From positions 1 to 64,000 of the forward strand of contig JBKCNS010000040.1 of NCBI GenBank assembly GCA_046297095.1: 64,000 nt of DNA, read 5' to 3'. The notes under the pieces are model-generated. The model saw only the letters and a list, made by a program, of their open reading frames with translations. It was not told the origin of the DNA and made no database searches. Positions 34,073 to 41,596 of this stretch are shown here, piece after piece. Within the stretch, counting starts at the first letter, position 1; every line of letters begins with the position of its first letter. The stretch is from JBBATK01 sp046297095. GTDB lineage: Bacteria; Bacteroidota; Ignavibacteria; Kapaibacteriales; NICIL-2. A program made the translations under genes and the position numbers.

Positions 34073-34291
34073 TTAGAAAGCGCGAAACAGCGACTCAATG
34101 AAACTCTTGGTACAAAGACCGGAGGAGCAGCCGCTATCGGCTACGTAGCGTCGGTGGGCGTTGTGGGTGATCAGGGCAACGGCAATGATTGCAACCATGC
34201 CCAGCTTCACCAGAGCATGCTGCTGTTCGAATGCTGCAGCATGGCTATGTAGTGATCGACGCAAAAAGCGAAGGTGGCGACGGATTTTCAT
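34073..34291 (-). CDS. Possible small membrane protein with Cys pair, unknown
   Basis: 72 residues if the first ATG is used. A basic N-terminus (MKIRRHLRFLRRSLHSH) precedes one hydrophobic segment (LVKLGMVAIIAVALI) and a short tail DSGCSSGLCTKSFIESLFRAF with a Cys-x4-Cys pair. A later ATG at 34198 would give a 41-residue product. A perfect TATTTTTG box lies 83 bp upstream on the same strand. No family is recognised, and the call rests on the membrane segment and the promoter box alone. Confidence 0.3.
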   Translation of the reverse strand: MKIRRHLRFLRRSLHSHAAAFEQQHALVKLGMVAIIAVALITHNAHRRYVADSGCSSGLCTKSFIESLFRAF

Positions 34292-34374
34292 ACGAACCTG
34301 ATTTTGTGAGCAAACTCAACAGAGCGGCGTTTAATTACGAGGACGTTTACGTTCTGAACACAACACCTGCATAG

Positions 34375-34382
34375 CAAAAATA
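34375..34382 (-). promoter_or_regulatory. Candidate -7 box (TATTTTTG) inside the 634-bp gap
   Basis: Minus-strand match to TAnnTTTG, 83 bp before the possible small gene at 34291. Confidence 0.35.
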
Positions 34383-34529
34383 CCTGCTCGCAGGCTAGGC
34401 CTACGGTTTTAGTTTGTGAAAGCTTGTTAAAACGAGCACGGGGTTAGGCGTACTTCGGCGCAAAAAGGTTGACGTCCGTTGGTTGAGCAACAATGTCCCT
34501 ATGCTTCGAATCGCACCCTCCTAACCACA

Positions 34530-35522
34530 CTATCGATCACCAAGGATGAAATCTCGAGCATCTGTATGTGACGAGTGTAATCGCGCTCCATGCTGGGCCA
34601 CCACCAGCGATGAAGCGTATGATGCCAGTCTGCCCGAAGCATCGGCCTTGTATCCATGTGTCATACCATAGAGGAAGGCACCGGCATACATGTCGCCCGC
34701 TCCGTTGGTGTTCAGTACAGTGGTTTCGAAAGCAGGAACGTGATATTCGCTGCCGGAAACTCTCAACCGTGAACCTTGTGAACCCATGGTCATTACTACA
34801 TGGGAAATAGAGGAAGTCAGGCTCTTAAAGGCCTCGTCCGCGGAATCGGTCTCTGCGTAGGCTTTGGCTTCGAACTCATTACAAAAAATAAGATCTGCCT
34901 TTTGCACAGCCCTGTGAAGCGAGTCTCTGAATACATTCACGATGAATGTGTCAGAGAATGTCACTGCTACATGTACGTCGGCTTTTTTGGCATGAAAAAT
35001 CGCTTCGTCTATTGCCTCGGCTCCACTTTCTTCCGTGAATTTGTATCCCTCGATATACAACCATTCCGAACGTTTGATTACCTCGCTATTTACGTGTTCA
35101 CGAGAGAAGTTCGTATTCACGCCCAGCGATGTCTGCATAGTGCGCTCGCCGTCCGGCGTGACCAGCACCACACAGGTACCTGTGGGATGCGACGAACTTC
35201 TATCGGCAAAAAGGTGTAGCCCCAATTCATCGAATTCACCGGCGAAAAAATCACCAAGTGAATCCTTGCCGAGCAGTGTTTTGTATGCAGCTCTGCCGCC
35301 GAACTGACGGAAGGCTATCACGGTGTTGGCCGCTGAACCACCACTGCTCATGCGGGCTCTGTTGGCGTCGAAGCTCTGCAGCAGTTCATGCTGATCTGCG
35401 GCGGCAGCCAGAGACATTCCGCCTTTTGGAAGCTTGGTGGCCTCCAGTTCATGTTCCTGAACTTGAAGTTCAATATCTACAAGTGCGTTACCAAGTGCTA
35501 CCAGATGCAAGTCTTTGCTCAT
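34530..35522 (-). CDS. PfkB-family carbohydrate/nucleoside kinase (adenosine kinase-like)
   Basis: 330 residues. The ribokinase fold is shown by VALGNALVDIELQV at the N-terminus, SSGGSAANTVIAFRQFGG (substrate loop), and the C-terminal anion-hole motif NTNGAGDMYAGAFLYG with the catalytic Asp in GAGD. The layout fits the adenosine kinase-like PfkB branch common in this phylum, but substrate specificity cannot be read with confidence. It follows ddl by 25 bp on the same strand and is probably co-transcribed with it. Confidence 0.85.
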   Translation of the reverse strand: MSKDLHLVALGNALVDIELQVQEHELEATKLPKGGMSLAAAADQHELLQSFDANRARMSSGGSAANTVIAFRQFGGRAAYKTLLGKDSLGDFFAGEFDELGLHLFADRSSSHPTGTCVVLVTPDGERTMQTSLGVNTNFSREHVNSEVIKRSEWLYIEGYKFTEESGAEAIDEAIFHAKKADVHVAVTFSDTFIVNVFRDSLHRAVQKADLIFCNEFEAKAYAETDSADEAFKSLTSSISHVVMTMGSQGSRLRVSGSEYHVPAFETTVLNTNGAGDMYAGAFLYGMTHGYKADASGRLASYASSLVVAQHGARLHSSHTDARDFILGDR

Positions 35523-35547
35523 GAAAAATCACAATGAATGGTTGATG

Positions 35548-36558
35548 TTAACGTGCCAGATTAATGATGCGCTCGCAGAGTTCTTCGAACGATACACCGG
35601 CTGCTGCTGCTGCCTTGGGCACGAGACTTGTGGCGGTCATGCCGGGAAGAGTGTTCACCTCCAGGCACCATGGTTGATTGTCTTCGTCCAATCGGAAATC
35701 TATACGGGAATACCCTGAACAGCCGCATGCTTTATGAGCCATGATGGAGAGATTCTGAATAAAGGCCGTCAGTTCTTCATCCAGATCAGCGGGACAGTGG
35801 TAGCTGGACATTCCTTTTGTGTATTTGTGGGCATAGTCGTAAAAACCACCCTCAGGAATAATTTCTACAACGGGAAATGCCTCATCGCCAACTACAGCTA
35901 CCGTGAGTTCACGTCCTTCGATATATTCCTCGATGAGAGCCGTTTCGCTGAATTTCCAAGCTTCGATTATGGCCTGTTCGATATCATCAAGGTTCATCGA
36001 TGTAATGATGGTCATACCTACTGTTGATCCCTGATCGTTAGGCTTAACGACGATTCCGTTTCTAAACGAGTCACGCAGTTCGCGTAGCATCTCGTGGTCG
36101 ATATCGTCACCCTTTACCGCAAGAGTCCATCGCGGAGTAGGTACATTCACGGCACTAAACACAATCTTGGTTTGTGCTTTGTCCATGGTGAGCGAGCATC
36201 CCATGATGGAACTTCCCGTGTAGCGCACTCCACGAGCTTCAAGCAGGGCCTGCATCACTCCATCCTCGCCGTTCTTTCCGTGAAGAACACTGAACGCAAT
36301 TTCCACATCGTCAAATACCGATGAACACACGCACTCCAAGTACCGCGACACAGGGCGAGCCGCAAGCTCCTCTGCAGTAGGAGGCTGTGATGGTATCTCC
36401 ATTGTATCAATATCCACTATGCAGTCCGTTCCACTTGATGGATCTATGGCAACAACGGTGTGGCCCAGAGATCGCAAGGCACGAGTGACGGCCGCGCCGC
36501 TGGCCAGAGATACATTACGCTCGGGTGAATTGCCGCCAAGTAATACCGCTATGTTCAT
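35548..36558 (-). CDS. ddl: D-alanine--D-alanine ligase
   Basis: 336 residues with an ATP-grasp fold: LLGGNSPERNVSLASGAAV at the N-terminus, VLHGKNGEDGVMQALLE, VVKPNDQGSTVGMTII, EEYIEGRELTVAVVGD, and near the end RIDFRLDEDNQPWCLEVNTLPGMTATSLVPKAA. It joins two D-alanines for peptidoglycan precursor synthesis in the cytoplasm. The gene is not linked to a mur cluster here. A -7 box (36627-36634) is 68 bp upstream. Confidence 0.95.
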   Translation of the reverse strand: MNIAVLLGGNSPERNVSLASGAAVTRALRSLGHTVVAIDPSSGTDCIVDIDTMEIPSQPPTAEELAARPVSRYLECVCSSVFDDVEIAFSVLHGKNGEDGVMQALLEARGVRYTGSSIMGCSLTMDKAQTKIVFSAVNVPTPRWTLAVKGDDIDHEMLRELRDSFRNGIVVKPNDQGSTVGMTIITSMNLDDIEQAIIEAWKFSETALIEEYIEGRELTVAVVGDEAFPVVEIIPEGGFYDYAHKYTKGMSSYHCPADLDEELTAFIQNLSIMAHKACGCSGYSRIDFRLDEDNQPWCLEVNTLPGMTATSLVPKAAAAAGVSFEELCERIINLAR

Positions 36559-36626
36559 GATGTAACCGTTTAGGAGTGAAAACTAATCTGAGAATACATT
36601 GAGATTCAACAGGGAGTACAGTGTTG

Positions 36627-36634
36627 CAAAGCTA
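36627..36634 (-). promoter_or_regulatory. Candidate -7 box (TAGCTTTG) for ddl
   Basis: Minus-strand match to TAnnTTTG in the short gap between the UDG stop and ddl. Confidence 0.4.
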
Positions 36635-36674
36635 CACGCTGCAGAAGAAACACTTGTTCAGGCATAGCGATAGA

Positions 36675-37517
36675 TCATAATGGACGCATCTCGGGCAAAC
36701 GTCCGGTGCTCTTGTATTCATCGTAACTGCGGCGAAGCAGTTTGATATCTTCCCACGCAGAGCGCTTCCACTCAGGATTTCTCAGGAGTGCAGCCGGATG
36801 ATAGGTAACCAGCATGCGCACATCCCGATACGAGAAAAACGAGCCACGAATGTCGGCCATTTTGTGTTTGTCCCGCAACAGCGTATCCACAGCTGTAAGG
36901 CCCAGTGCCAAGATAAACTTGGGCTGAATCAGTTCGAGTTGTTTGAACAAAAACGGCTCGCACAGATCTACTTCCTCAGGCAATGGTCTGCGATTATTGG
37001 GTGGCCTGCACTTAAGAATGTTGCAGATGAAAACTTCTTCCCGCGAGAAATTCACCGATTCTAAAATCTTCGTGAGTAATTGTCCTGCTCTTCCGACGAA
37101 TGGCAGACCACTGGCGTCCTCGTCGGCTCCGGGTGCTTCGCCAATGACGACGATATCTGCATGGGGGTTACCACTGCCGAACACAAATTTTGTTCGGGTT
37201 TCCGCCAGTGAACACTTCGTGCAGGAGCAAATGGATTGTTCGAGTACCGGCAAGCTATCGGAGCTTTGCCATTTGTTTGTCTTCTTCATGTCGTCCAGAG
37301 TGATATGCTGCGAATCCTGCGAAACCTTCGAATCCTGAAAAGCAGAAACCGGCGCGTTGTGATTGTTGCTTGGCGTAGCTCTTTGATCTACCTCTACATT
37401 CGGAACATCGTTGCCGTACTCCGCATAATCCGGGATATCGGCGCTAAGGAACACTTCAGCTCCGGTGAGTAGTCGCTGTTGCTCCAGATAGATTTCTATG
37501 GGGCTTCTGCCACTCAT
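36675..37517 (-). CDS. Type-4 uracil-DNA glycosylase (Fe-S)
   Basis: 280 residues. A variable N-terminal part (1-about 85, Ser/Asn/Gln rich) precedes the family-4 UDG domain. Cluster cysteines are in CSCTKCSLA, ICNILKCRPP and LCEPFL; the active site GEAPGADEDASGLPFVGRAG and the HPAALLRNP motif are both present. It removes uracil from DNA for base-excision repair. Its ATG overlaps the TGA of purT (ATGA), so it is translated with purT. The long N-terminal extension is like that of some fused phage-polymerase-related UDGs but has no recognised domain. Confidence 0.92.
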   Translation of the reverse strand: MSGRSPIEIYLEQQRLLTGAEVFLSADIPDYAEYGNDVPNVEVDQRATPSNNHNAPVSAFQDSKVSQDSQHITLDDMKKTNKWQSSDSLPVLEQSICSCTKCSLAETRTKFVFGSGNPHADIVVIGEAPGADEDASGLPFVGRAGQLLTKILESVNFSREEVFICNILKCRPPNNRRPLPEEVDLCEPFLFKQLELIQPKFILALGLTAVDTLLRDKHKMADIRGSFFSYRDVRMLVTYHPAALLRNPEWKRSAWEDIKLLRRSYDEYKSTGRLPEMRPL

Positions 37518-38743
37518 GAGTTGGCCTTTGAATTGTCGGAACTCTCTGAGTTCACTGAATTCTCGGAATTCACGGAGATCACCGAGATTGCGTTCGCCGC
37601 GGCGGTAGCTCGATTGCGGGCGTCGCCGGTGGATGTTCCCGCGGGGAGTATGGCCACGGCCACGGCCATACGCCTGTATGGTCTGGTCGTTGGTTTTGCG
37701 AATACCCTCACGTCGATGCAGGGGTCTTCCAAAGCTTTTTCTATACCGATAAACTGCGGCATAGCCGTACCGCTATCCGTAGCTAGTACTACCGCACTAG
37801 CTCCGGTTCCCCGAAGCTCAATGACGGGAATGGGTAGTCCCAACACTGCTCTGCAATGCAGTTCAAACTCGCTGAGATTTTGCGTGCGCGCAAGAGTTAC
37901 CATGCCGGTGTCGTGTGGACGCGGCGAGAGCTCGGAGAACACCACACCATTGTCTGTGCAGAAAAACTCAACACCCCATATTCCGGCTCCGCCTAAAGCT
38001 TGCGTGACCTTGGCAGCAATGGACTGAGCTTCAGCTAGGTCAGCATCAGACATTGCACAGGGCTGCCAACTTTCCTGATAATCCCCGCGTTCCTGGCGGT
38101 GGCCAATGGGAGGGCAGAAGAGCGTGGGGCCGTCTTTCTGCGTCACGGTGAGAAGGGTAATTTCGGTGTGGAACTTCACGAATCCTTCCACAATAACTTC
38201 AACAATATCACCGCGACTACCGGACAGCGCATAGTTCCACGAAGCATCGATATCATCGGCAGTTCGCACGGTGGATTGGCCTTTGCCGGACGACGACATC
38301 AACGGCTTCACTACACAAGGAATGCCTATCTCGTTTACTGCCGCAACAAACTCTTCTTTGGTTTGCGCGTATTTGTAAGGAGCTGTGCGCACACCAAGAT
38401 CGCGAGCAGCAAGGTCGCGAATGGCTTTGCGGTTCATGGTGAAGTTTGCCGCCCGGGCGCTGGGAACTACGTGCATTCCGGCTTGTTCAAATTCGTAGAG
38501 AACTTCCGTACGAATTGCTTCAACTTCGGGTACAATGATATCCGGTTGGTGCTTGGCAACAACTGCCCGGAGGGCATCGCCATCGAGCATATTGATCACT
38601 TCACGCTCGTCGGCCACCTGCATCGCAGGAGCATTGTTGTACGAGTCCGCAGCGATTACATATTGACCGAGACGCTTTGCGGCGATCACAAACTCTTTGC
38701 CCAATTCTCCAGAACCCAGGAGTAAAATCTTTTTTGTAAACAT
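37514..38743 (-). CDS. purT: Formate-dependent GAR transformylase PurT with repetitive tail
   Basis: 409 residues. An ATP-grasp enzyme: KKILLLGSGELGKEFVIAAKRLG, AADSYNNAPAMQVAD, PEVEAIRTEVLYEFE, VVKPLMSSSGKGQSTV, ERGDYQESWQPC, VEFFCTDNGVVFSELSPRPHDTGMVTL. It uses formate and ATP to formylate GAR in purine synthesis. The last about 21 residues form a Ser/Asn-rich tail in three-residue steps (ISV, NSE, NSV, NSE, SSD, NSK, ANS) encoded by a 9-bp minisatellite, not part of the usual fold. The ATG at 38743 is preferred; a GTG three codons earlier is possible. Its TGA overlaps the UDG start. Confidence 0.93.
   Translation of the reverse strand: MFTKKILLLGSGELGKEFVIAAKRLGQYVIAADSYNNAPAMQVADEREVINMLDGDALRAVVAKHQPDIIVPEVEAIRTEVLYEFEQAGMHVVPSARAANFTMNRKAIRDLAARDLGVRTAPYKYAQTKEEFVAAVNEIGIPCVVKPLMSSSGKGQSTVRTADDIDASWNYALSGSRGDIVEVIVEGFVKFHTEITLLTVTQKDGPTLFCPPIGHRQERGDYQESWQPCAMSDADLAEAQSIAAKVTQALGGAGIWGVEFFCTDNGVVFSELSPRPHDTGMVTLARTQNLSEFELHCRAVLGLPIPVIELRGTGASAVVLATDSGTAMPQFIGIEKALEDPCIDVRVFAKPTTRPYRRMAVAVAILPAGTSTGDARNRATAAANAISVISVNSENSVNSESSDNSKANS
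37530..37592. repeat. 9-bp coding minisatellite, seven units, at the 3' end of purT
   Basis: Seven degenerate 9-bp units (GAATTGTCG, GAACTCTCT, GAGTTCACT, GAATTCTCG, GAATTCACG, GAGATCACC, GAGATTGCG on plus) run back to back. On the minus strand each codes for three residues of the Asn/Ser-rich PurT tail. Confidence 0.85.
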
Positions 38744-38755
38744 GTGGCTCACAAC

Positions 38756-39310
38756 CTATGAACGATGAAAAATATTGGACGCTCTGAACCGCTCAGCATA
38801 GCTCACGTACGCTTGCGCTGACTCTTCAAAACGGGAAAGCTCGTCGGCTCGCAAATCGCGAACCACCTTAGCGGGTATGCCGGCCATTAATACTCCTTCG
38901 GGAGTTTCGAATCCCTCGCGAACAACTGCCCCGGCCGCAACGATGGTGTGCGAGCGCACCAAGCTATTGTCCAATACCTTGGCACCCATGCCGATAAGCA
39001 CATTATCGTGTACCGTACATCCGTGCAGAATAGCACTGTGACCAACGGTTACATTACTTCCAATGTTCAACGAGAATCTCTTGTGGGTTACATGCAGCAT
39101 CGCCAGGTCTTGGATGTTCGTGCGCGCACCGATGCGGATGGAATGCACATCGCCCCGTATCACCGCATTGAACCACACCGACGATTGCTCGCCAATGTGA
39201 ACATCGCCCATCACCACTGCTCCGGGACATACCAATACAGACTCCGGAATCACGGGAACTGCGCCCTCGAAGGGTAGAATAATTGGGGTATGATGCGGTG
39301 TAGTGTGCAT
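38756..39310 (-). CDS. Gamma carbonic anhydrase-family hexapeptide protein
   Basis: 184 residues of left-handed beta-helix hexapeptide repeats: SVWFNAVIRGDVHSIRIGARTNIQD, LHVTHKRFSLNIGSNVTVGHSAILHGCTVHDNVLIGMGAKV. The three histidines of the Cam/YrdA-type metal site are seen (LHVTH, VGHSA, LHGC). Many members of this family bind metal but lack measurable carbonic anhydrase activity, so the reaction is uncertain. The ATG at 39310 is chosen because a -7 box sits 8 bp before it. It leads a transcript with purT (12 bp gap) and the UDG gene. Confidence 0.88.
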   Translation of the reverse strand: MHTTPHHTPIILPFEGAVPVIPESVLVCPGAVVMGDVHIGEQSSVWFNAVIRGDVHSIRIGARTNIQDLAMLHVTHKRFSLNIGSNVTVGHSAILHGCTVHDNVLIGMGAKVLDNSLVRSHTIVAAGAVVREGFETPEGVLMAGIPAKVVRDLRADELSRFEESAQAYVSYAERFRASNIFHRS

Positions 39311-39318
39311 GCTTTTTG

Positions 39319-39326
39319 CAAAGATA
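39319..39326 (-). promoter_or_regulatory. Candidate -7 box (TATCTTTG), leaderless start for the gamma-CA gene
   Basis: Minus-strand match only 8 bp before the ATG at 39310, so the transcript would have nearly no leader. Confidence 0.5.
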
Positions 39327-39358
39327 CCATTTAGCCCATCGTACCGGGATTTGACGTG

Positions 39359-39366
39359 TATTTTTG
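39359..39366 (+). promoter_or_regulatory. Candidate -7 box (TATTTTTG) for the NTPase-like gene
   Basis: Plus-strand match, 51 bp before the ATG at 39418. It faces away from the minus-strand box at 39319-39326. Confidence 0.5.
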
Positions 39367-39417
39367 CATCGAACAGTAGGCGATGCACATGCCGCAGTAC
39401 ACTATCCGTTGCACTTC

Positions 39418-41589
39418 ATGATTCTGGGACGATCAGCCGAGAGAGACATACTACTGCGAGAGCTTCGCACGGCGGCCACAGCGCCCGAGTGCAAGCGCGT
39501 GCTGTCTATACACGGTGAGCAGGGAGTTGGCACGTCTGCTTTGTGTGCATGGTTAACGGAAGCAGCTGTACCGCAGGGCCTGGCTGATCTTGTGTTACGA
39601 GCCGATACCTCCGGCCCCGACTGCGCCACACTTCCGGGCTTTATCAAAAGTTTGTTGAACTCAGCTGTGAGTTCCGGCGAACATCAAGGCATGCCGGAGG
39701 TGTCGGAACTTAGCGCCATCCTTGAATCCGAAGATGCAGCCTTCACTGATGATGCACGTTCAATCTCTATTGTATCCGAGGCCTTTTTTGTAGATCTGTT
39801 GCAGTCACTTCATGTGTTTGTGCGCCCGGATATGGAGCAGCGTCGTGAAAACATGGCGCCGAAAAAAGTGCTTATTGTTATCGACCGTCACGAAGACGAT
39901 GCGCGCCGCATTGACACATGGATCTTGGACCAGCTGCTTGTAACAGCATTTGTGAAGAGCTTCGGTGATTTTCAGTACTATCAATCGCCCTACATTAAGC
40001 CGGACACTTTTGTTCGTCAACTACTTGACATTCGCGTGGTAGTGGCAGGTAAAGTGCCACTTGGAACGGGAGCTGCGGACAAACGGTGGGAGAGATGGAA
40101 TTCTACCATTCAGCCAATACATGTAAAAGTGTTTGGAATGAAGGAGCTCAGCCTTGTGCTAAAGGAACATGGTGTGGTCGATCCGCAACAGGTCTCCGCA
40201 TGCTTTAGCGCTACCGGTGGGCATCCCGCGCTGGTATCATCATGGTTACTTCGCGTTTCGGGTAAGCATGATGATGAGAGTGAACGCAGTGATATCTCGT
40301 CCGGGACCGAGAGTAAGAGCAAGAGCCGGATTACAGATACTGACACCGAGGGTGGAGCACAAGAAGCACTTAAGGCGGAGCAATTGACCAAACATGAAGT
40401 TCGCGGAAACGTGAACTACTTGGAGAAAACTCTGTCACCTACGGAAATGCGATACCTGCGGGTGGCAGCTGCCTGCCGGTGGGTTCATGCCGATGTGTTG
40501 CGGTGTTTTTTCTCTGATGTTGAGGAGCGTCAGCGTGCGGAGGCATGCATTCGACATCATTGGACATGCCAGCCTATTCTACACAACGGCGTAGCCGCAT
40601 TCTCCTTGTTTCCACAGGCCCGCGAGCGGCTACGAGGCATTGCCACGCCAGCCGGTGAGAAAAGCATGCAGGAGTTGGATTTGATCTTCATGACCTACGA
40701 GCGCGTGGTTGAGATGGTAAAGGCAATGCCGTTGAAATACATGCATCTGCTTCGCGCGCTTGCCTGTGCCGATGCCTTCGATGCTGACAATCTTCCGTTT
40801 TCTTTGTTCCCGGGGGGACGTGATGATTGGGAGTATCTGTTTTCAAAGTATCCCCACATGTTCGTGAGCAAGGAGTTTACAAAAAGTGTGGCTGAGCCGC
40901 TGCGTACTCTGCTCCGCGAGAACAACGTGTACTACGCGCCGCGCGAAAGTGAAGAATGGGGAGCACGCATACGTCAATCATGGCAGGAACGTTCGCTCGC
41001 CCTGAAGGCTCAGCTTGCCACACTGGAAGTTCAATTACAGGAAGATGGTAAACGCTATCGTGAAGTTCAGGATGATCTGGTCGCGAACAACGATTTGCAA
41101 CACAAGACCGGTGAGGAAATCGAAGACCTTCGTGAGAGTATTTCAAACCTGGAACGATCCACGCCGGTTGACATATCCAACCGGGACGGAGTGGCCGCAA
41201 TCGTTGCCGGCATAGCAGCTCTGCTATTGAGTGTTCCGGCATTCATGGCACAGGGCGTTGTATCCCTAAGTGGGTATGAGTTTACGATCCAACCGGCTTT
41301 GGCAAGAATGTTCGTGGTGTTTACCGTGGTTTTTGCAGCGCTGGCTGCCGTGTATGGCGCGCGCTCCTTCGGCCTGCGAAAACGCCGAGCATTGTATAAA
41401 CGTAATCTTGTGAAGCTTACATCGCTACGCGAGCAAAAGGTTGAGGCCGATCATCGCCTACGTGAGTTGCAGGATGAGCAATCAAACCAAGAGCTGAATC
41501 GTAAGCGTCTGGAAGACGAGATAGCGCAAAACCAACTAGCGCTAGCGCACACCAACACAATGTTACTTGAGCCCTACGTTCAGATATAG
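39418..41589 (+). CDS. Membrane-anchored STAND/AAA-like NTPase with degenerate Walker A and coiled coils
   Basis: 723 residues that I do not recognise as a named protein. N-terminal P-loop-like region: ILGRSAERDILLREL, then GEQGVGTSAL at 33-42, where the Walker A lysine is Thr39; a Walker B-like VLIVIDRHED is at 151-160. A charged Ser/Asp/Lys linker follows, then a winged-helix-like stretch (LSPTEMRYLRVAAACRWVHAD). Residues about 510-585 and 655-715 are predicted coiled coils, separated by two membrane helices (about 591-613 and 629-650). This suggests a cytoplasmic sensor or scaffold held in the inner membrane. The ATG at 39418 is used because the -7 box overlaps the longer frame's start. 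Confidence 0.7.
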   Translation: MILGRSAERDILLRELRTAATAPECKRVLSIHGEQGVGTSALCAWLTEAAVPQGLADLVLRADTSGPDCATLPGFIKSLLNSAVSSGEHQGMPEVSELSAILESEDAAFTDDARSISIVSEAFFVDLLQSLHVFVRPDMEQRRENMAPKKVLIVIDRHEDDARRIDTWILDQLLVTAFVKSFGDFQYYQSPYIKPDTFVRQLLDIRVVVAGKVPLGTGAADKRWERWNSTIQPIHVKVFGMKELSLVLKEHGVVDPQQVSACFSATGGHPALVSSWLLRVSGKHDDESERSDISSGTESKSKSRITDTDTEGGAQEALKAEQLTKHEVRGNVNYLEKTLSPTEMRYLRVAAACRWVHADVLRCFFSDVEERQRAEACIRHHWTCQPILHNGVAAFSLFPQARERLRGIATPAGEKSMQELDLIFMTYERVVEMVKAMPLKYMHLLRALACADAFDADNLPFSLFPGGRDDWEYLFSKYPHMFVSKEFTKSVAEPLRTLLRENNVYYAPRESEEWGARIRQSWQERSLALKAQLATLEVQLQEDGKRYREVQDDLVANNDLQHKTGEEIEDLRESISNLERSTPVDISNRDGVAAIVAGIAALLLSVPAFMAQGVVSLSGYEFTIQPALARMFVVFTVVFAALAAVYGARSFGLRKRRALYKRNLVKLTSLREQKVEADHRLRELQDEQSNQELNRKRLEDEIAQNQLALAHTNTMLLEPYVQI

Positions 41590-41596
41590 GCGCATG

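Larger units (their letters stand above)
33896..34529. other. 634-bp gap between pepA and the PfkB kinase gene
   Basis: The longest gap in the window. It holds the pepA promoter box (33942-33949), one weak small-gene candidate (34073-34291, minus) with its own -7-like box (34375-34382), and otherwise nothing I can name. No tRNA or strong hairpin is seen. Confidence 0.6.

Noticed and set aside
34189..34374. 61-codon plus-strand frame in the 634-bp gap
   Set aside because: No membrane segment, family or promoter; overlaps the slightly better minus-strand candidate.
33896..34529. tRNA or structured RNA in the longest gap
   Set aside because: No cloverleaf, T-arm GTTCRANYC motif or strong hairpin found by eye.
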